Assembly: GCA_038503035.1 (NCBI GenBank)
Contig: JAVSML010038853.1
Coordinates: forward strand, 1-64,000
Origin: Crocodylus rhombifer
Taxonomy: Eukaryota; Chordata; Crocodylia; Crocodylidae
Reading direction: 5' to 3'
DNA length: 64,000 nucleotides
Shown: positions 1 through 12,545 of the stretch, piece by piece
Position numbering within the stretch: the first letter of the stretch is position 1
Layout of the letters: each line of letters starts with the position of its first letter
The notes under the pieces: generated by a model
The model's input: the letters and a program-made list of their open reading frames with translations, nothing else
Told to the model about the DNA's origin: nothing
Database searches by the model: none
Made by a program: the position numbers and the translations under genes

Positions 1-1290
1 AATATGCTGACATTAGCTATGACTAAATAGGGGAATGAAAAAGAAATTCTGTAAGAGGACTGGTGGAATACAGAGATCCAATTTCTCTTTAGATATTGTG
101 AATAATAATGATAAAAAAATCATCAAGAAAGTGCACGTTTGGTAGCTTAGGGAGAATCCATACACAACAGCTTGTTCACAGTACATACTTTTAGACTGAC
201 AACTGCTAGCTAACTTGTTTTATCACCTAGTTATTATAGGTCCCTTGCATACATCACTGTCTATTGTGTAGAAAGTCACTGATGAGTCTGACTGGAATTG
301 ACAAGTTGCTTTCTACAGCTCTGAAAGTTTTTTGCTTTTTTAAAATCTTCATACAAGTAATTCAAGAGTTATGAGACGTACGGAATTTGGTCAAAATTGT
401 TAACAATATTATCAAAACTAATTTTTTTGATCTTTTAGGGATCATGTTTCTAGCTTTGAAATGGTCACTTGCTTAACTTTCTCATCTGAAAAAAAAAATA
501 AAAAGACAATTTCTAAGAGTTAGATAGTAATGAGGTGCTCAAAACTCTTAAGATATCTTCCACTAAATCTGCTCAATTATAAGAATGAGGGAAAGAGAGA
601 CTTGAATGTTATTTGTTATTGGCCTTAAAGAAAGTTATTACTATATTATATCCTACATTTAAGCTCAGTATGATATTTTATATTTTTAAATGGGACTTCT
701 TATAGTGGTTTGTCTTTAAAACAAACCAAGACAGGGATCATACGTACCACTGAAAACTCTTATAGTACAGCTTCATAAAATCTTATTTCTGTAGAGCAGA
801 TAATCATTTATTTTTATAATGGCTCTATTAGAGCAGACCATGCCTCTACCTAGAAATGCCCTGTTAGCAAAGCTGTCATCCAACAATGATCTCTGGGTAG
901 GTGAATGAATAACACAGGCAACTACTGCATTCATTTTAGAATAGTCAATAACTTTCCTCCTCTTTCCCCACCCTTATTTCATGAGGCATCATACTTTCTA
1001 AAGGGTTTTTGTTGTTGCTTTTGCTTGGTAATAATGTCTCTCTCATGGACCACGGCCTGAAAACTTGCCTAAGTAGGGAATTAGACCCTAGAAAAATATT
1101 TACAAGATGTATAGTGGTTTTGTCTGCAAGTACACACTACAGTCATTTCTCGTGCCCCCTTGCTTCAAGTTCATTCTCTCCCTCTCTCTCCTCCCCCACC
1201 TGCTTTGTTATATTTCATTACTGTAGCATTTAGCAATTCAAGATACCAATAGGGGTGATATCAAGAATATACTAGCTTTACTTTATGGAA
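1..1290. other. Anonymous A+T-rich sequence
   Basis: No gene, RNA or transposon hallmark is visible on either strand. Open frames are short and show no family motif. There are a few poly-A and poly-T runs and a pyrimidine-rich stretch near 1170-1200. The sequence is compatible with intergenic or intronic DNA. Confidence 0.5.
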
Positions 1291-1295
1291 GCTAA

Positions 1296-1420
1296 TTTTA
1301 GTCAGGTGTAGAAGCACCTATGACCCCAGCTGACTTCCTGCCCTTTGGGCAGGGGGCTGGACTCGATGATCTCCCGAGGTCCCTTCCAGCCCTAATGTCT
1401 ATGAAATCTATGAAATCAAT
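1296..1420 (+). repeat. CR1 LINE 3' tail
   Basis: Short 5'-truncated CR1 copy. It shows the family-typical closing segment (GGACTCGATGATCTCC, then GAGGTCCCTTCCAGCCCTAA) and ends in the short tandem repeat CTATGAAAT CTATGAAAT that terminates CR1 elements instead of a poly-A tail. The piece covers only the very end of ORF2 and the 3' UTR, so nothing can be expressed from it. The same tail recurs on the minus strand at 9.83 kb and in diverged form elsewhere in the window. Confidence 0.85.
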
Positions 1421-1424
1421 ATAT

Positions 1425-1535
1425 TGCAAGACAGGCAAGAATTCTTGTGGGTGATATCTTTTATTGGACCAGGCTGGGATAAATATAGGCATCATGCAGC
1501 CTGCCAGGAAATAGGAGTGCTGAGACCAACAGGTT
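1425..1535 (-). repeat. Possible Penelope-like element 3' remnant
   Basis: Read on the minus strand, this has GGTCCAATAAAAGATATCA followed by a C/A-rich segment and CTTGCCTGTC. The better preserved Penelope-like tail at 57.38-57.47 kb has GGTCTACTAAAAGCTATCA, then CTTGTCTGCC. The resemblance covers about 45 bases, so the assignment is tentative. It directly abuts the CR1 tail. Confidence 0.35.
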
Positions 1536-3360
1536 TCATTTGTTAGGTTTCCAATGTATTTTGGCATAATCAGAAGGATTAGCTGGTTCTAACAAAGATA
1601 ATCTATGGACACTTTTCCTAACTGAAACTCCAACTCATCTGACCCAGCATACACCCTGATTCATTATACAGATCAGAATTGGAAACTGATATTCAACTTA
1701 AAATTTATAGTCTTCAGAAAGGTTATTTTTTATTTCCAAGGGTCAGATTATTAATACTATTGGCAACCTGCAATACTTTGGCAGTTTTAGATAAGGAAAT
1801 TCAACTGTCTCACTTATTTAAAAATAGTCTGTCACTTTCCATGTGGGTATATTATATTGAAATTCATGCAATTCTCTTCATTCATTTCTGTTTGCAATGA
1901 TCTCAGGAACATGTTTAACTGTTAGCTCTGTCGCCTCCAGATTGTTTTGCTTACTAGCAAGAGGAAACCCTCATCTTCATAAAAATATGGGGGTGCATGT
2001 ATCAAAAATTAGATTTATTTCCCTCATGATACAGGGTATCTGATTTAGGGCTCATGCATGATTTTCATATCGAAGATTGTTTTAAGGTGTAAAAAAGGGA
2101 AAGGTTTAAGCTGGAAGCCCACTTATTATCAAGCATATTAGATGGATGCAGTACGCCCAGCATGTTTGAACTGTAGCTATTTAGTCATCTTTTGATAAAG
2201 AAGGTAAAAGTCAGAGTGATCACAGTGATTAAGACAACATTTGCCATTGCACATGTAGAGAAACTGGCATATTATGATGCGAAATAGTCATTTACTTTAC
2301 AGTGTCAATAGAAGTCACAAGGAGTTACTCTGAGATAGAAATCTCTGGGATTTATGCTGGGTATGAAAGAGGGAGTTTACATTATGATGTCGATATGAGT
2401 TGATGAGCTTCATGTTGTGATGTGAACTATCTTTTTCACATTATGTTTTCAATAAGAATCAGTGGGATTTACTGTATGTTACACCGTGGTTCTCTGGTGG
2501 CCAAGTACTAACTCCCTTTGATAGTTTGCTGAATTCGCATTGTTTTTGCGTCTCCTGCTGTACATATAAATCTCAGCAAACCTGAGCATTTGGGAAATGA
2601 AGGGAAGGTTAGAGGTCTTCTTTGTCATTTAAGATGACAACTCTCAAGTGGATAAGATACATGCTAAGGGTTTGATCTAGTTGCTAAATGTTCTACATAA
2701 GCTCAGAGTTTTTAGTAAGATGAAATTCAAACACTTTTATTTAAGTCCTTTCGTGCCCTTATGGTTTGGCCTTTACAATATCTGAACATTTAGTATAGCT
2801 CTTACTTAAAGCCATCAAATACCTTCATTCATTCTAGATTTCCAGTTTATTTCCATATTGAATTGCTTGAACCCAAAGCTTGCAAGACCTAGAAGGCATT
2901 CAAGAATTGTTTGGACCTCTGGGTAAAGAGTCAAGGAAGTGGGAAAGCTGAACATTGTTTAATGTTTACTTACTGCTTTTCAAAGCATTGCAAGCTGAAT
3001 GGTAATCTATTCAGGCTAGTTGATCAGAGGGTTTAGGAAAAGAAAAGTCAATGCCCAAAGGGAAGAGAGAAAAATATGACTTTGATAAAGGTCCCAATTA
3101 TGGTCATAGTTGTTTAAGCCCTGACTTACTAAAACTATCTCAGAACAGTCTCTAGGGACCAGAGTTCCAATGATAAGGATGAAACTCCTTTATTACAAGA
3201 TGAATAGCCACAATGGTTTATTTGTTTTTCAAGAATCAGAAGCAGCTAAATAAATTGAAGTTTCTTCACTGTGCCCAAAGGAAACACTTTTGGAACAAAA
3301 GGTGACAGGTCTCTCATACCTTAGAACAAAGTTGAAATGGAACAAATATTGCTTACTTAG
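1536..3360. other. Anonymous sequence, nothing recognised
   Basis: No coding pattern, RNA fold or transposon terminus was recognised. The open frame at 1679-1900 (73 codons) has no family motif and uses a non-ATG start, so I treat it as chance. Confidence 0.45.
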
Positions 3361-3361
3361 T

Positions 3362-3588
3362 GGGTATGTCCACATGAGATGCTGACTACACAGTCGCTGG
3401 AAAATAAAACAAAACTGTGCAGTATTTTGTCACAGCACAGACAGTGCTAACACGCAACTGTGCAGTAGCATCACCTAAAAGATACTGGCCAGTGCTACTG
3501 CACAGTAACTGATTACTGTGCACTTATTTAGTAATTGCTAATACAAGTACTAAATAAATGTGCAGTAGCATCTCGTGTAGATGCACCC
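3362..3588. mobile_element. Palindromic MITE, family P, copy 1
   Basis: About 227 bp with long imperfect terminal inverted repeats. The left end is GGGTATGTCCACATGAGATG. The right end read in reverse is GGGTGCATCTACACGAGATG. The interior is filled with repeated TACTGTGCAGTA / TGCACAGTA-type motifs, so the whole element can fold on itself. It is flanked on both sides by AGT (3359-3361 and 3589-3591), which could be a 3-bp target-site duplication. There is no coding capacity, so it must be mobilised in trans. Similar copies lie at 4.87, 15.8, 34.35, 35.58 and 37.27 kb. The superfamily is unresolved: 3-bp flanks would suggest PIF/Harbinger, but hAT is not excluded. Confidence 0.75.
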
Positions 3589-3591
3589 AGT

Positions 3592-4869
3592 AAGTATGTG
3601 TAAATATCCATGTAACATATACTAAACTACAGAGCAGATAGCCTAATAAACAAGTCCAGATCATTGTCTCCAGTGACTTCTGTTTTAGCTGTCAATTCAT
3701 ATCAGCCGAGATTATGGTCGATTGTCAGTAAGTGGACATATGACATTGTCACCAGAAAGTGACATTAATATTGTGCCATACCGTGAGTTATTGTGGCCAC
3801 AAGCCATTACTTCCAATTAAAATAATGACTTGCAGTTTCAGGACCCACTGTCAGACTTTGCATCAGGTCAGCAATTAACTCATGTTCCTTTTGTATGTAT
3901 AATGATGAAACATAACAAACAGGCTAGGTTAATCACCCATCCTCTTTCAAACTGTCATTTTTAAGTAGGACAAGTGCAAATAGGATAGATACTCACCTGC
4001 AGGAATGGACAGTGACTATTTACTGAATACAAGTGTCTCTGGAAGATCATATATCCTGCAGTAAGACACTTTTAAAAACTGAAGTTCAGAGAGATGTCAC
4101 TTTCTGATATCTATTCTCTATCAAGTGCTGTCTGTTTGAAAAGGGTCTAGATACCTGTTTGTTCTGTCTGTACATTTTTCCAACTAATCCATCCCCTTTC
4201 TTTTGAGGAGAGAGACTTCAGTTTCATAGGATTTACATTAGGATAGTAGTTAGGCTGAAAGTCATATGTATACACTTACTAGCAGCCCAGAGCAATGAAT
4301 TTGTACATAATCTACACAAATACTAGGTGATACATAATTAAAAGCTTATGCAAGCCACAATTAGAATTCCAAACTTATCATAATATTATACACACAGTTA
4401 GCATTAAATAGCATTAGTAGCTACTTTTTAAAACCATTTACTTTTCTTTCACTACTTGGGTTTCATACCTTCATTTTTCTATTATCCATTTGTTTATACA
4501 ATATGCAATATATAAAAGAAGACACACAGCACTTGCATAGTTAAAGATATCACTAGAGCCACTAAAAGTGAATAATGACTATATTGGATCCAAGAACCTT
4601 CACCAGGTATTAAGGATAGAATTAAAATATTGAACCATTTGACTGCTGTGAAGCAGTAAGGAAGTTTTTGAATTCTCTCTCTCCCCCCCACTCCACTCCC
4701 CCCACCATTTAAGTGAGTTGACTGGCTCACAGGCAAGCAACTTCTCCAGACTTGGGGTCCTTTATATAGGAAGAAAAGAATTCTAAGACTGCCATCCACT
4801 GTGGAAGAATTCTTCCTATCAGCTGCCTTTTTTCTAAGCAGACAGGAATGAGACATATAGAGACACAGT
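3592..4869. other. Anonymous sequence between MITEs
   Basis: Mostly unique-looking A+T-rich DNA. The minus-strand open frame at 4494-4877 (127 codons) includes a C-rich low-complexity tract and shows no domain. I see no support for a gene. Confidence 0.4.
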
Positions 4870-5121
4870 GGGCACATCTACACAAGACAATACATCACCA
4901 CAGCAATGAGCTATGGTGATATAGCTCATTGCTATAGCGCTGGCAGATATGAACCATGACACCGATGCTACTGCGCAGTAGCTCATTGCTACTGCATAGT
5001 AGAGTTGGAAACGTCCTGTGTGCTGCCAGGACTGCACAGCAACAGTGGTTACAGCGCAGTTAAAGCAAGTACTAAATGACCGTGCAGTAACAGCCGCACA
5101 GTTGGGGACATGTGTAGACCC
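4870..5121. mobile_element. Palindromic MITE, family P, copy 2
   Basis: It starts GGGCACATCTACACAAGACA after an AGT flank and ends in the degenerate GTGTAGACCCC. The body has the same recurring TACTGCGCAGTAGC and GTGCAGTAAC modules as copy 1, in both orientations. The right terminus has decayed (CACCC has become CCCC), so no right-hand target duplication can be read. Non-coding. Confidence 0.65.
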
Positions 5122-8100
5122 CCTGCCTTTTGGATAGCTCTGGTATGATTTCTAGTTTACAACATGGTCACCTTAAAACTCTACCTAGAAGCTAGTCAGG
5201 AAGCCTAGATCAGTGTGGACAAGTGCTATGGTCTTCATGAGAAATTCTGGTTAGTCACCATGTTCTATGCTAGCCCTAGTTTGGGTGGATAAGGTTGTTT
5301 TATGCTGGTTGAATTACAGAGTCATCAAATTTCAGGATGGCAAAAACACAGTCGCAAGATCAGTATTCAAAACCCTATCTGACTTCCTGATTAGACTAGG
5401 GGGGAAAGCAGGTGCCTGCTTCATAGAACTTCTAAAGAAGTGTGACAGCAGACAAGTTCTGCTACTCCCCCAAAAAGTGAAGCTAAGTATCAGAAAATGC
5501 TCATAAACCATCCATTAAAGTGGCAGGATAAATGTCACTGTATCCTTCAGTTGCTAGCACTGTCAATTCTATTTTAAATTTATGTCTCACCATCTTGCCC
5601 TCAACCACACCGGACAGAACCCTGGAGAAAAGGGAATTGCTGAAAGCCACCTTCTGGCAACAATCAACAAGACAGATCTCTCCTTCAGGAACTTCATTCC
5701 TATTTTCTGCTACAGTTAGGTTAACATCTCCTTATAATCACTGGTAGCAGAACAACCAGTAGATCTAATAACATTTGCAGCCATATAGGTATACCTACTG
5801 CAGCAGCATAAAAAGGCAACTAGGCACCCTGCCGCACATGGGGGGCAGCCATGACTTCCAGCTGCAGCCCCAGTGTGATTGTACAGTAGCGACGACAGCT
5901 GTTTTTACCCCCTCCTTTCTCTCCTGCCCCTCTCCTTGCCCCCAAAGTCAGCACCTGGAGCAGTTGCTTCAGTCACCCTGCCCTAGTTACTCCACTGACC
6001 CATTGTAAAGAGGGAGGGGTGGCATTGCTACAGTCCGCACCATACCTGTGCATTTAGCCAGGCTGTCAAGGAGTTCTGAAGCATCAATTTGATTTAGGTG
6101 GTGGAATATTTAATATCCCACTATAAAGTGGGGGGGGGGGGGATTTAAACACTCTGAATACTCTGAACAATTTTTTTAAGAGAAAGAAATGTATACAACA
6201 GACCCACCAATTACTCCAGGTCAAATGACCATGCAACAACACAAAGGCATAACAACACCTCCATACCATCTACATCCTAAAGCACATAGAGAACATAGAG
6301 TCTTGTTACAGCCTTTTCAAAAGCCAAAAGAAAGCCAAATGCAAGTAGCTGTCTACATTTCAGCCAGCAACATTTCTCAGATATGCCTGTATCATAGCTT
6401 TCTTTATAACCTGATCCTCCCAAAGAGACACTGTAACTAGTTCATTTATCCAGGGTTTCATATGTGCAGCTACTAACCCAGTATCTTCATACCCCATGTA
6501 ACCGATTGCTTAAACAGTTGGCATTTTGGTGTATTTAGCTCTCTGGCTACAAGAACTGCCCTCTGTCAGGGTATGCGAATCTAAACAAGTCTTTTCACCC
6601 CTTGGAAATATATGGATTCCAGACATTCCCTTTGCCCCTTCTCTACAAGAGATTTGGAAGCTTTCTTTTCCCCCTTTGATGGAGGGGCCCAGGTTTCAAC
6701 CCCAGGCTAGAGGGTTGAAAAGAAGCAGGCACCCACTCTGCCAGCACTATAAGACTCATTCTTCTGTCAGGGCTGGTACCAATGGTATCTTGTCAACTTT
6801 CTTACCTTGTTGTCCCAGTTCCTTTTCAGCCAAGAACCCAGCACAAGATCAAGGCACTACCTTGATCATCTTAATCACTATGCTCTCTTCATTTAAATTT
6901 CTATAGTATAAATAGGAGGGAGTTAAGTGGGGGTGGGGGGAAGGGAAAGGAAAGATTGGTTTTTATACCAGCACATATCTTGTTAGGGCAGGACTGTCTC
7001 AGTTTCCTTACTTTCTCATAAAAAACAGAAGATCAGCTCACCAGCCAGTAGTATCAATTATGGTCTCACCAGCATATCCTATCACCCTCACTCAGGAATG
7101 CATGATTGATGAATGAACTGTTTTTGATCAATTAAAAAAGGTACCCAACCCTCCTAAGGCCTCTATTAAAGAATATTTCTGTTTCTTCCTACAAAGCAGA
7201 TAGGCTTGTATCTGTTTGGCACACATGCCCCCCATTTGAATCTGTTTCCTTCTGACCCAGGGTCTTCTACAAAAAAGCCCCCACAACTGGCTAATGAGGT
7301 GCTTGTCTGTCTTTTATTCACTAGGTGGGAGGCAAAGAGCTAATTAATTATGGGTGGAAGTAACCATGTCCCTTAAGGCCCATTCCACCCTCTGGAAGAA
7401 AACCAGGCCTAAGGGACCTGAATGCCATTTAAAGTTGCAGCTCACTCTATAACAGTGGCATTGACAATCTCTTCCTCCTTATGCCAAGTTGTGGCACCAA
7501 CAATTCTTAATCTGTCTTGTAGCTCAAGTGCTACTGGTCTGACCTATGGAAACTTACACTTCAAGTAAGGTCTTTCAGATTTTTCCTGGAAAATAACCTA
7601 AGATTTCATTATCAGCCAGCTGAACAAAGAAAGAAAAAAACAATTTCCCCACTATTCAGCCCAAATTCTCTCACTGACACTTAATAGTTTCTTTGCTGAA
7701 GCAAAAACCTTTCGTGATAGCATAGACAAGGCGAAAGATTTAAAAAAGCTGCTTGTGCTGCTGTCATTCAGATTCAGCATAGGGCTGCTGCCCGCTGGTG
7801 ACTGGCCATTTTTGTTGTCACAGGTCTTTGTGCATTGTATTGACCTCTGAGGAAAAGCCAAGGAAGAGGAAGCCTAGTAGCCATTTATCAAGGGAATAAT
7901 TATCCATTCCTTCCAAACCACCAGTATAGGATTTTTGGGGATTATCAATGCTCTAGAAATTCTCTATTTTTATTAGCTTTCAGGAGTAGTTCTGCTGCTG
8001 AAAGAGGAAAGAGCTGTGGACCCTATGGGATCTTTGTGACAAACCCCAACCAGCATTTAAGAATGTTGAAGAAGTCCAGAATATATAGGTCCACCATACA

Positions 8101-9149
8101 TTCTTTCTTGTAGTGAGTACACCAGGCACTGAGACTACTGAAGCCCTTAAAAATAGGTTAGCAACTAAGAACAGCTTTCTTGCCATTCAGTGCTTTATGT
8201 TGGGAAAGATTCCTTCTCCTCTTTAATTCCTCCCTCACAGAGATAGCACACAGCCTGAGCTTAAAGAGACTTTTTGACAGCACAAAGATTTGGCTTTAAT
8301 TGAGGAACTGATTTGCATGAGCTATTCATCCTTCTTGAAATTCTGCAAACTAGAACCTTAGGGGACATATTCACTCCTGACAACACAGTTGACTTCAGTG
8401 GTATTATGCTTGCTTTCACCCAGGCCTAAAAGTGGCCGTAGGACTCTACTGCATGAAAAATTCCTTTGTTGAACACTGGTGGATAATGCATGAATACAGT
8501 TCTACTTAGATTTCAAATGTGTGTTTTTAACTGGAAAGGGGAAGAAGTTGATTATAGGTGAGGAAATATTTCCAAAGCACTCTAATGAGTTTATTAATAT
8601 GTATGAAGTAATCATTAAAACATTGAATTTTATCAGGAAGATTTGCCACTATGTACATGCCCATAACAGGTTGGATTCATCATAAACATACCTAATAGTA
8701 TCATATGTAATGAACAAAGATCCTTCATAATCTCTGCTGGAATAGGATTTTACACTGAGACAAAGAATGTTTTAGCTCACGTTTAAGCATTACAACTGTT
8801 CGTTTTTAATGTTCAGACATTAAAAAAAGGAGAAATAGAGAAATAAATCCAGCACAGTGATTGTAACAAATGTGCGTTGGAAATATTTATTTTAGAGAAT
8901 GTCTCTAAATTTGAAATAAAATATAAAGATTATATTTTTCATGAAACAAAGCTGGTATTTGTAGACCTGTAGGAATAAAAATTACTCCTCATAAATACAC
9001 AAATAAATCAGAATGGTGTTGAAATTTTTGTAGGTGGAATTTACATTTGGTTAATAACCTCTTCATCATGAATTATGTGTGTATATGGGTTTCATCACTA
9101 CTGCCTGTATGTATGTTGCAAATAAAACAGAAAATCTTTATATATTATA
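5122..9149. other. Long anonymous stretch
   Basis: Four kilobases without a recognisable gene or complete repeat. Several open frames of 60-126 codons occur (for example 6526-6906) but none shows a domain, signal peptide or conserved motif. A 13-base G run lies at 6130-6142. The 7.3-7.5 kb part is more G+C balanced but not attributable to a known family by eye. Confidence 0.4.
6130..6142 (+). repeat. Poly-G tract (13 G)
   Basis: Uninterrupted run of 13 G. It is a mononucleotide microsatellite that may vary in length and is prone to assembly error. Confidence 0.9.
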
Positions 9150-9475
9150 TAATAATGATAAAACCTTGTATTTATATAGCACTTTTCACCTAAGACTAAG
9201 GAAAATATCATTATCCATAATATTTTTTCAATGTGGCGAAACTGAAGCCCAGAACAATTGAAGCCCAACATCTGCAATGCACTATTCATGAATGGATCCT
9301 TGAACTATGTAGATCTCCACTGATTTGAGCAAGATACTATACAAGCACCGAAATCTACTTGTCTGGCATTTATTGAACAAATAGGGACAATAGGACCTGT
9401 GAAAGGTCATGGAGAAAGACCAGAGGGCAGGTCTCCTGCTGTGGAATCCACCACAGTTACCATTATGCTATGCTG
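9150..9475 (+). repeat. Degenerate SINE-like interspersed repeat
   Basis: It contains the sequence progression of a common amniote repeat: a segment on a 'tatttatatagcacttttcacc' theme, then an 'aaactgaagcccagaa' theme, ending near 9460 with 'accattatgctatgctgcc'. A related fragment is at 12.4 kb. No coding content. Both class and exact ends are uncertain. Confidence 0.3.
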
Positions 9476-9825
9476 CCTATTTATATAATATGCATGTCCT
9501 AAGGAAAATTAGAAACACGGGATTGTACCACAGCTGAAGTGTATCCGGGCACTTGAGGATCAGAGAACACCCTGCCTAACCTGCTCCAAAACTAGGAGTT
9601 TGCCTATGAGGCTACTCTAGGTTTGTCCCCAGCACCTGCTCTTAAACCCACCAGGCACCAAGGGTTAAAGAGCAGGCACTGGAGACAAGGCCAGAACAGT
9701 CTGACAGGCAAACTTTCATTCTGGGATAGGTCAGTGCAATTGAGTGGGTGGGTATAGCATGCTCAAACCCTCTGGCATGCTGTCACTGCCATGGTATAGA
9801 TAAGGCCGAAGTGTGTCTTGGTTTC

Positions 9826-10080
9826 ATAGATTCATAGACATTAGGGGACCTTATGAGATTGGGTCTAGCTCCTCCACAATAGGTGGGAAGTCAGCTGGGG
9901 TCAAGTGACCCAAGCAAGAAAGAAATCAACCTGTTTTTTGAAGGAGTCCAGAGTAGGTGCTTGCACCACCTCTGGGGAGAGTTTGTTCCAGAACCTGAAC
10001 ATGCACACTGTAAATAACTTTTTTTTTATATCCGGTCTAAATTGGCTTTCTGGAGTTAATGGCTGATAGACCCTTTGGGT
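9826..10080 (-). pseudogene. CR1 LINE ORF2 C-terminus plus 3' tail
   Basis: On the minus strand an open frame (9901-10188) ends with a CR1-type reverse-transcriptase C-terminus: a run like PESQFRPDIKKKLFTV, then FWNKLSPEVVQAPTLDSFKK. This matches the R.DIR+.FFTVR...WN.LP.EVV.AP....FK pattern of full CR1 copies in this window (31.95 kb). The 3' UTR follows, down to TGTCTATGAATCTATGAA at about 9826. It is 5'-truncated, with only the last ~60 residues recognisable. Sequence beyond about 10,080 is not confidently CR1. Confidence 0.75.
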
Positions 10081-10249
10081 GCTCTGGTGAACATACTCAT
10101 ATTCAGCAGTGTAAGAATATGGCCAGGCACCTAGGGTGGCTGCTCCACACAGGGACAGCAACAACTCACAATTATGCAGCTGCAACAAAAACTGATTTTT
10201 CCACCCCTCATCCTCTTTGGTGTCCAGAGTGGTTGCCCTGCCCTAGTTA

Positions 10250-12400
10250 GGCCATAATGCTGGCATCCATCACCACAAGATCTGGGCATATCATATAATT
10301 TCCATTGCTTGAAAACAGTATCATTTGCATAGTCAGTAGTTCAGCCTAGTTGATATGCTTATATTAAATGAGGAGTCATATCTTACCATCTAAGGGCCTG
10401 ATTCTACAAACATTTCTGAATGTAGCTTTTATTCACCTAAACAGTCTCCTTAGTTAAAACAGAATTCAATTAAAAGACTCACTGAAAGCAACACTTAAAA
10501 GCACAGTTGTGTTATTTGATCACTGTTTTGCTGGATAAGTGTTCTAGTGCCAGTCCACCACAAGGCATCTCTATATAATACAAAATTTGATATTATAAGA
10601 CAGTATGTGCTCAAGGTTTTTCTGGCCCAGGACCACACCAACAAATCCTGAAGCCTCTTACCTTAAAACCTTGAACCCTGAAATCAATGGAGCAGCTCTG
10701 ATTTATATCAGCTGAGGATCCAGCCCTTACATTTTTAACTTAACTGAAAACAAACTCTGAGGTTTGTTCTGAACTAGCTATAACCCCTCCACCTCCCCTT
10801 AGAACAGTTTTATAAAACAGAAGAAGAATAAGTAAAGAAAAGGATGCTCGCAGGTAGTAGAGATGTGTCTCAATCTTCAGATGCATGCTTGCTGCTGATA
10901 TTATCCAGAAGTGGGCCCTGTGCCTTTCTACACTGTGCACCCAGTCTTGACAAAGTGTAACAGTAGCTGAGGAACAAAAGAAATTAATTGTTCAGATGGG
11001 CAAAGACTGTTAGTATTCCCAAAATTTACGGAGAGGAAGAATACAATGAAGTCAGGAGCAGAATTGCTATGAATATATCCAATAAAAAGTTAGCCAGCAT
11101 GGCTAGTGTTAATAATCCGTGTGCAAATGGCCTAAAGGGTACTACATATGAGCTGCACTCCTTTCCTGAAAGGTGACAAGCAGGAAATACTCTATTACTG
11201 CCTCAGCTAGATCAGTAATGACTCCTCTACTTCTTCCCCTGCTGTAGGTAATGGCTTACCCATGCAATTACCTTCTTTTGTCTTCTCCGAGTTGAGGATA
11301 AATTATTTCAACCTCCTTGCAGGGGGCATTTGAAACTAAAGTTATTTTTAGGGAGAAATAAATTCTTTCATGTAAGATGCGGGAATTGTTGCTCCTCAGG
11401 CAGCTGAGAGAAAATGAAAGGCACTTCAAGTCTTTTTAAAAGCTGGGTTCTGATGCTTAGCTTGAGATCAAAGAGAAACTGGAAGAAGGAGGGGAAGTAG
11501 AGTTTCTAGTAAGCTGCCAGTATATGCAGGCTGGTATATGCATCCTTTGAAGGGCCTGCCATTACACTTGTGATCTTTGAACTCTATTTCTTATTTTATG
11601 GAGGTGAGCTGAATTTCTTCACAGTTGTCTTATTGCAAAGCTAATGACTGTGACTTAGATGGTTTCGGAAGCTAGCGCTAACCTTAAAAACAGAGAGAAC
11701 ATAATGCCTTCTTAGGATTTAGCTAATGCAGACACACTTTTGCATGTCTATGAAAAAAATAAACCTGAGAAAATAGATTAACAAGATTAACATCTTAAAA
11801 CGTTATTTACCAGACTCTTGAAACTTCAGTTTAGATTTTTGATGTTATATGGCAATTCTTTAAGCCAGATTCTGCTCTTTCAGTATAATTGTCTATAATA
11901 AGCCTATTTATTTTCCCTTCAAAATGCTTTATTTTTTTAAGGGTGATACAGTTCAAACTCAAACTTCATTTTGTTGTTCTTACACAAACTTGCAACTACA
12001 ATTCTCTTGTATGTTAAATAATAACCAAGCTAAATAAGCTACAAGAAGCTTTTTGTATCTAAAACAGATGCCGTACCATATTCTTAACTCAGTGGAGTGA
12101 CACAACTTTTTTTTTAGATAAAGCTCATTGTATCACTTCCCGTCAACTTATATCTAATAATATATAGTGGAATATATATTGATCTTTGTTACATTCTACA
12201 TTCTTACTGTTTCCTACATTCAGCCAACCTGAAATGATACAGGCCAGGAGTCTGCCAGGGTTTACAGCCTCAAATAAGGGCCCAGGATACATTTCCAAAG
12301 CAATATGCAGGATGTCAAATGATGATTTTGCAGGAATAGGAATGGCAACACTAAACGAGGAGTAATTTGAATGTTTTATTTGACAACAAAGCTATTTGCT
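10250..12400. other. Anonymous sequence
   Basis: No recognisable gene, RNA or mobile-element terminus. Base composition is A+T-rich throughout and open frames are under 70 codons. Confidence 0.4.
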
Positions 12401-12404
12401 TATA

Positions 12405-12545
12405 TAATGTCTTTCTCCACAGGTCTTAAAGTCTTGTAATGGTGGGTGAGTAACATCATCTTCATTTTTACAGATAAAGTGATTGAGGTACAGAGCAGTA
12501 GCTGACTTGTGCAAGGTCCAAGGGCACATCAGCTCTTTGACTTGC
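12405..12545 (+). repeat. Degenerate SINE-like fragment
   Basis: It shares with the 9.15 kb repeat the theme '...atcttcatttttacagataaagtgattgaggtacagag...' followed by 'tgcaaggtc', which resembles the widespread amniote 'cattttacagatggggaaactgaggcac' repeat. Very diverged and non-coding. Confidence 0.3.

Noticed and set aside
3359..3591. AGT flanks as proof of a PIF/Harbinger origin
   Set aside because: Only two copies have AGT on both sides, and three bases can match by chance. Kept as a question, not a classification.
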